From Pseudosulfitobacter koreensis (GTDB lineage: Bacteria; Pseudomonadota; Alphaproteobacteria; Rhodobacterales; Rhodobacteraceae), in the NCBI RefSeq assembly GCF_024733015.1, contig NZ_JANKJG010000014.1, forward strand, positions 1 to 64,000: a stretch of 64,000 bases of DNA, given 5' to 3'. Both the position numbers and the translations under genes were made by a program. The notes beneath the pieces are model-generated. The model had not been told where the DNA came from and did no database searches. It saw nothing but the letters and a program-made list of their open reading frames with translations. Position 1 is the stretch's first letter; each line of letters begins with the position of its first letter. Shown in pieces: positions 63,150 through 64,000 of this stretch.

Positions 63150-63638
63150 TCAAGCGGTGCGGCGGCGGCGGGTGGGCAGCAGCAGCCGCAATATGCCGAT
63201 CACGAGCAGCATCGCGATGAAGCCCGTGGCGGCGAAGATGCCCCCCGCGAAGGTGAGCGGCATGGCGGGCTGATAGGCGGCCCATGCGGCGCGCGCGATT
63301 TGCGGGTCGCTCATGCGGGCGGCGTTGTAGGCGCGCATGAAGGGGCCTGCGGTGTCGAGCATGGCCAGATCCACGCGCAGTTTGTCGTAACGGGCGAAGG
63401 TGCGGGTCATGTCGATGCGGCGACGGTCGATGAAGGGGGTGCCCTGCATCTGTTCCAGCGCCTGCGCGCGGGTCAGCCCCTCGGCCTGGGCGGAGGCGTC
63501 GAAGTCGGCCACGACCTCGGCCAGTGCGTCGACGGCACCGCCCAGACGCTGGGCGTATTGCTGCGAAAACTCGGGGAATTGCGAGGTGGCGGCGCCTGCG
63601 GTCAGGGCCGCCGCCAGGGTGAGCGTGCGCACGATCAT
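63150..63638 (-). CDS. DUF2937 family membrane protein
   Basis: 162 residues. N-terminal hydrophobic start, a helical periplasmic stretch (QFPEFSQQYAQRLGGAVDAL) and a C-terminal membrane helix before RRRR. The SQFPEF and GTPFIDRR segments are DUF2937 marks. Upstream of lolC, 50 bp. Confidence 0.88.
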   Translation of the reverse strand: MIVRTLTLAAALTAGAATSQFPEFSQQYAQRLGGAVDALAEVVADFDASAQAEGLTRAQALEQMQGTPFIDRRRIDMTRTFARYDKLRVDLAMLDTAGPFMRAYNAARMSDPQIARAAWAAYQPAMPLTFAGGIFAATGFIAMLLVIGILRLLLPTRRRRTA

Positions 63639-63683
63639 GGTCCGGCACCTGGGCTTTGGGTCAGGATCGTGCGGCGCATTGGC

Positions 63684-64000
63684 TTAGATACCAGCGTAGA
63701 TCGCCGCGATGCGGTCGACTGCGGCCTCGGCGGTCATCTCTTCGCTCTCGCCGGTGCGGCGCGAGGTCAGCTCGACCACGCCGTTCTTCAGCCCGCGCGG
63801 GCCGACGGTGATGCGCCACGGCAGGCCGATCAGGTCCATCGCGGCGAATTTGCCGCCTGCCCGCTCGTCGCGGTCGTCATAGAGCGGATCGAGGCCTTTG
63901 GATTTCAGCGCCTTGTAGAGCGTTTCGCAGGCGCCGTCGGTCGCTTCGTCGCCCTGACGCAGGTTGACGATGCCTGCGTGGAACGGGGTCACGCCCTCGG
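63684..64000 (-). CDS. proS: Prolyl-tRNA synthetase, 3' end only
   Basis: Last about 105 codons; the gene runs past the window end. Anticodon-binding domain: [40 protein letters not shown] and [11 protein letters not shown]. Matches the short bacterial/alphaproteobacterial ProRS type. Confidence 0.95.
   Translation of the reverse strand, partial: EGVTPFHAGIVNLRQGDEATDGACETLYKALKSKGLDPLYDDRDERAGGKFAAMDLIGLPWRITVGPRGLKNGVVELTSRRTGESEEMTAEAAVDRIAAIYAGI

Overview
The window reads as chromosomal DNA of a high-GC alphaproteobacterium, most likely Rhodobacteraceae (roseobacter group). The support is the class I polyhydroxyalkanoate (PHA) locus with PhaR and phasin, an LdtR-type MarR regulator, DUF2937 beside LolCD, the ParE and ThrS types, and consistently GC-rich codon use. 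This placement is by protein character only; no 16S or other marker is present. No tRNA, rRNA or CRISPR array was found.

Layout. 1-127: apparent right end of an IS21-like element, abutting an amino-acid ABC permease. 0.9-5.7 kb: a gamma-glutamylation-type amine catabolism operon (two glutamine synthetase paralogues, a class I amidotransferase and an FAD oxidase), preceded and interrupted by copies of the palindrome TTTGATCAAA or its core. 5.9-7.1 kb: a DegT-type aminotransferase. 7.1-11.8 kb: phaR, phaP, phaC and divergent phaZ with PhaR-type CTGC-N3-GCAG sites. 12-13.6 kb: an orphan Tat-exported peptide-binding protein. 13.7-17.3 kb: a reverse-strand run of alpha/beta hydrolases, a glyoxalase-fold protein and an unknown; the last four genes are joined by 4-nt or 3-nt overlaps. 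17.4-20.7 kb: an MFS transporter and thrS. 20.9-23.5 kb: a complete bufferin-type RiPP operon (precursor, MNIO/DUF692 enzyme, DUF2063 partner, DoxX). 23.4-27.1 kb: ArsC-like protein, cold-shock protein, small secreted protein, a structured non-coding stretch, an AT-rich membrane-protein gene and thyX. 27.3-29.7 kb: a Slam (type XI secretion) barrel with a TbpB-like lipoprotein. 29.8-34.3 kb: glyoxalase I, two DUF1194 von Willebrand-like proteins, LdtR, then an AT-rich pentapeptide-repeat/hydrolase fusion. 34.3-37 kb: sdhE, an XRE regulator, aspartate aminotransferase, ccdAB. 37.1-43.0 kb: LysR, azoreductase, P-loop kinase-like protein, AvrD-family protein, MFS exporter, GST and a frameshifted cupin, which may form a small-molecule locus. 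44.3-46.6 kb: an AT-rich islet with a defence-type reverse transcriptase and a small membrane protein. 46.7-55.9 kb: MATE pump, regulators, a MarR/Acg-nitroreductase unit with a perfect palindromic operator, two hydrolases and small secreted proteins. 56.2-64 kb: parE, a thioesterase, PhnA, a zincin-like lipoprotein, a Pro-Asp-repeat protein, lolD, lolC/E, DUF2937 and the 3' end of proS.

Most promising for novelty: the AvrD-centred cluster (38-43 kb) and the single-gene AT-rich islets at 25.3, 32.7 and 44.4 kb, of which the reverse transcriptase is the clearest defence candidate. The bufferin and Slam loci are members of recently described systems. All functional statements come from reading sequence motifs; no database search was run.
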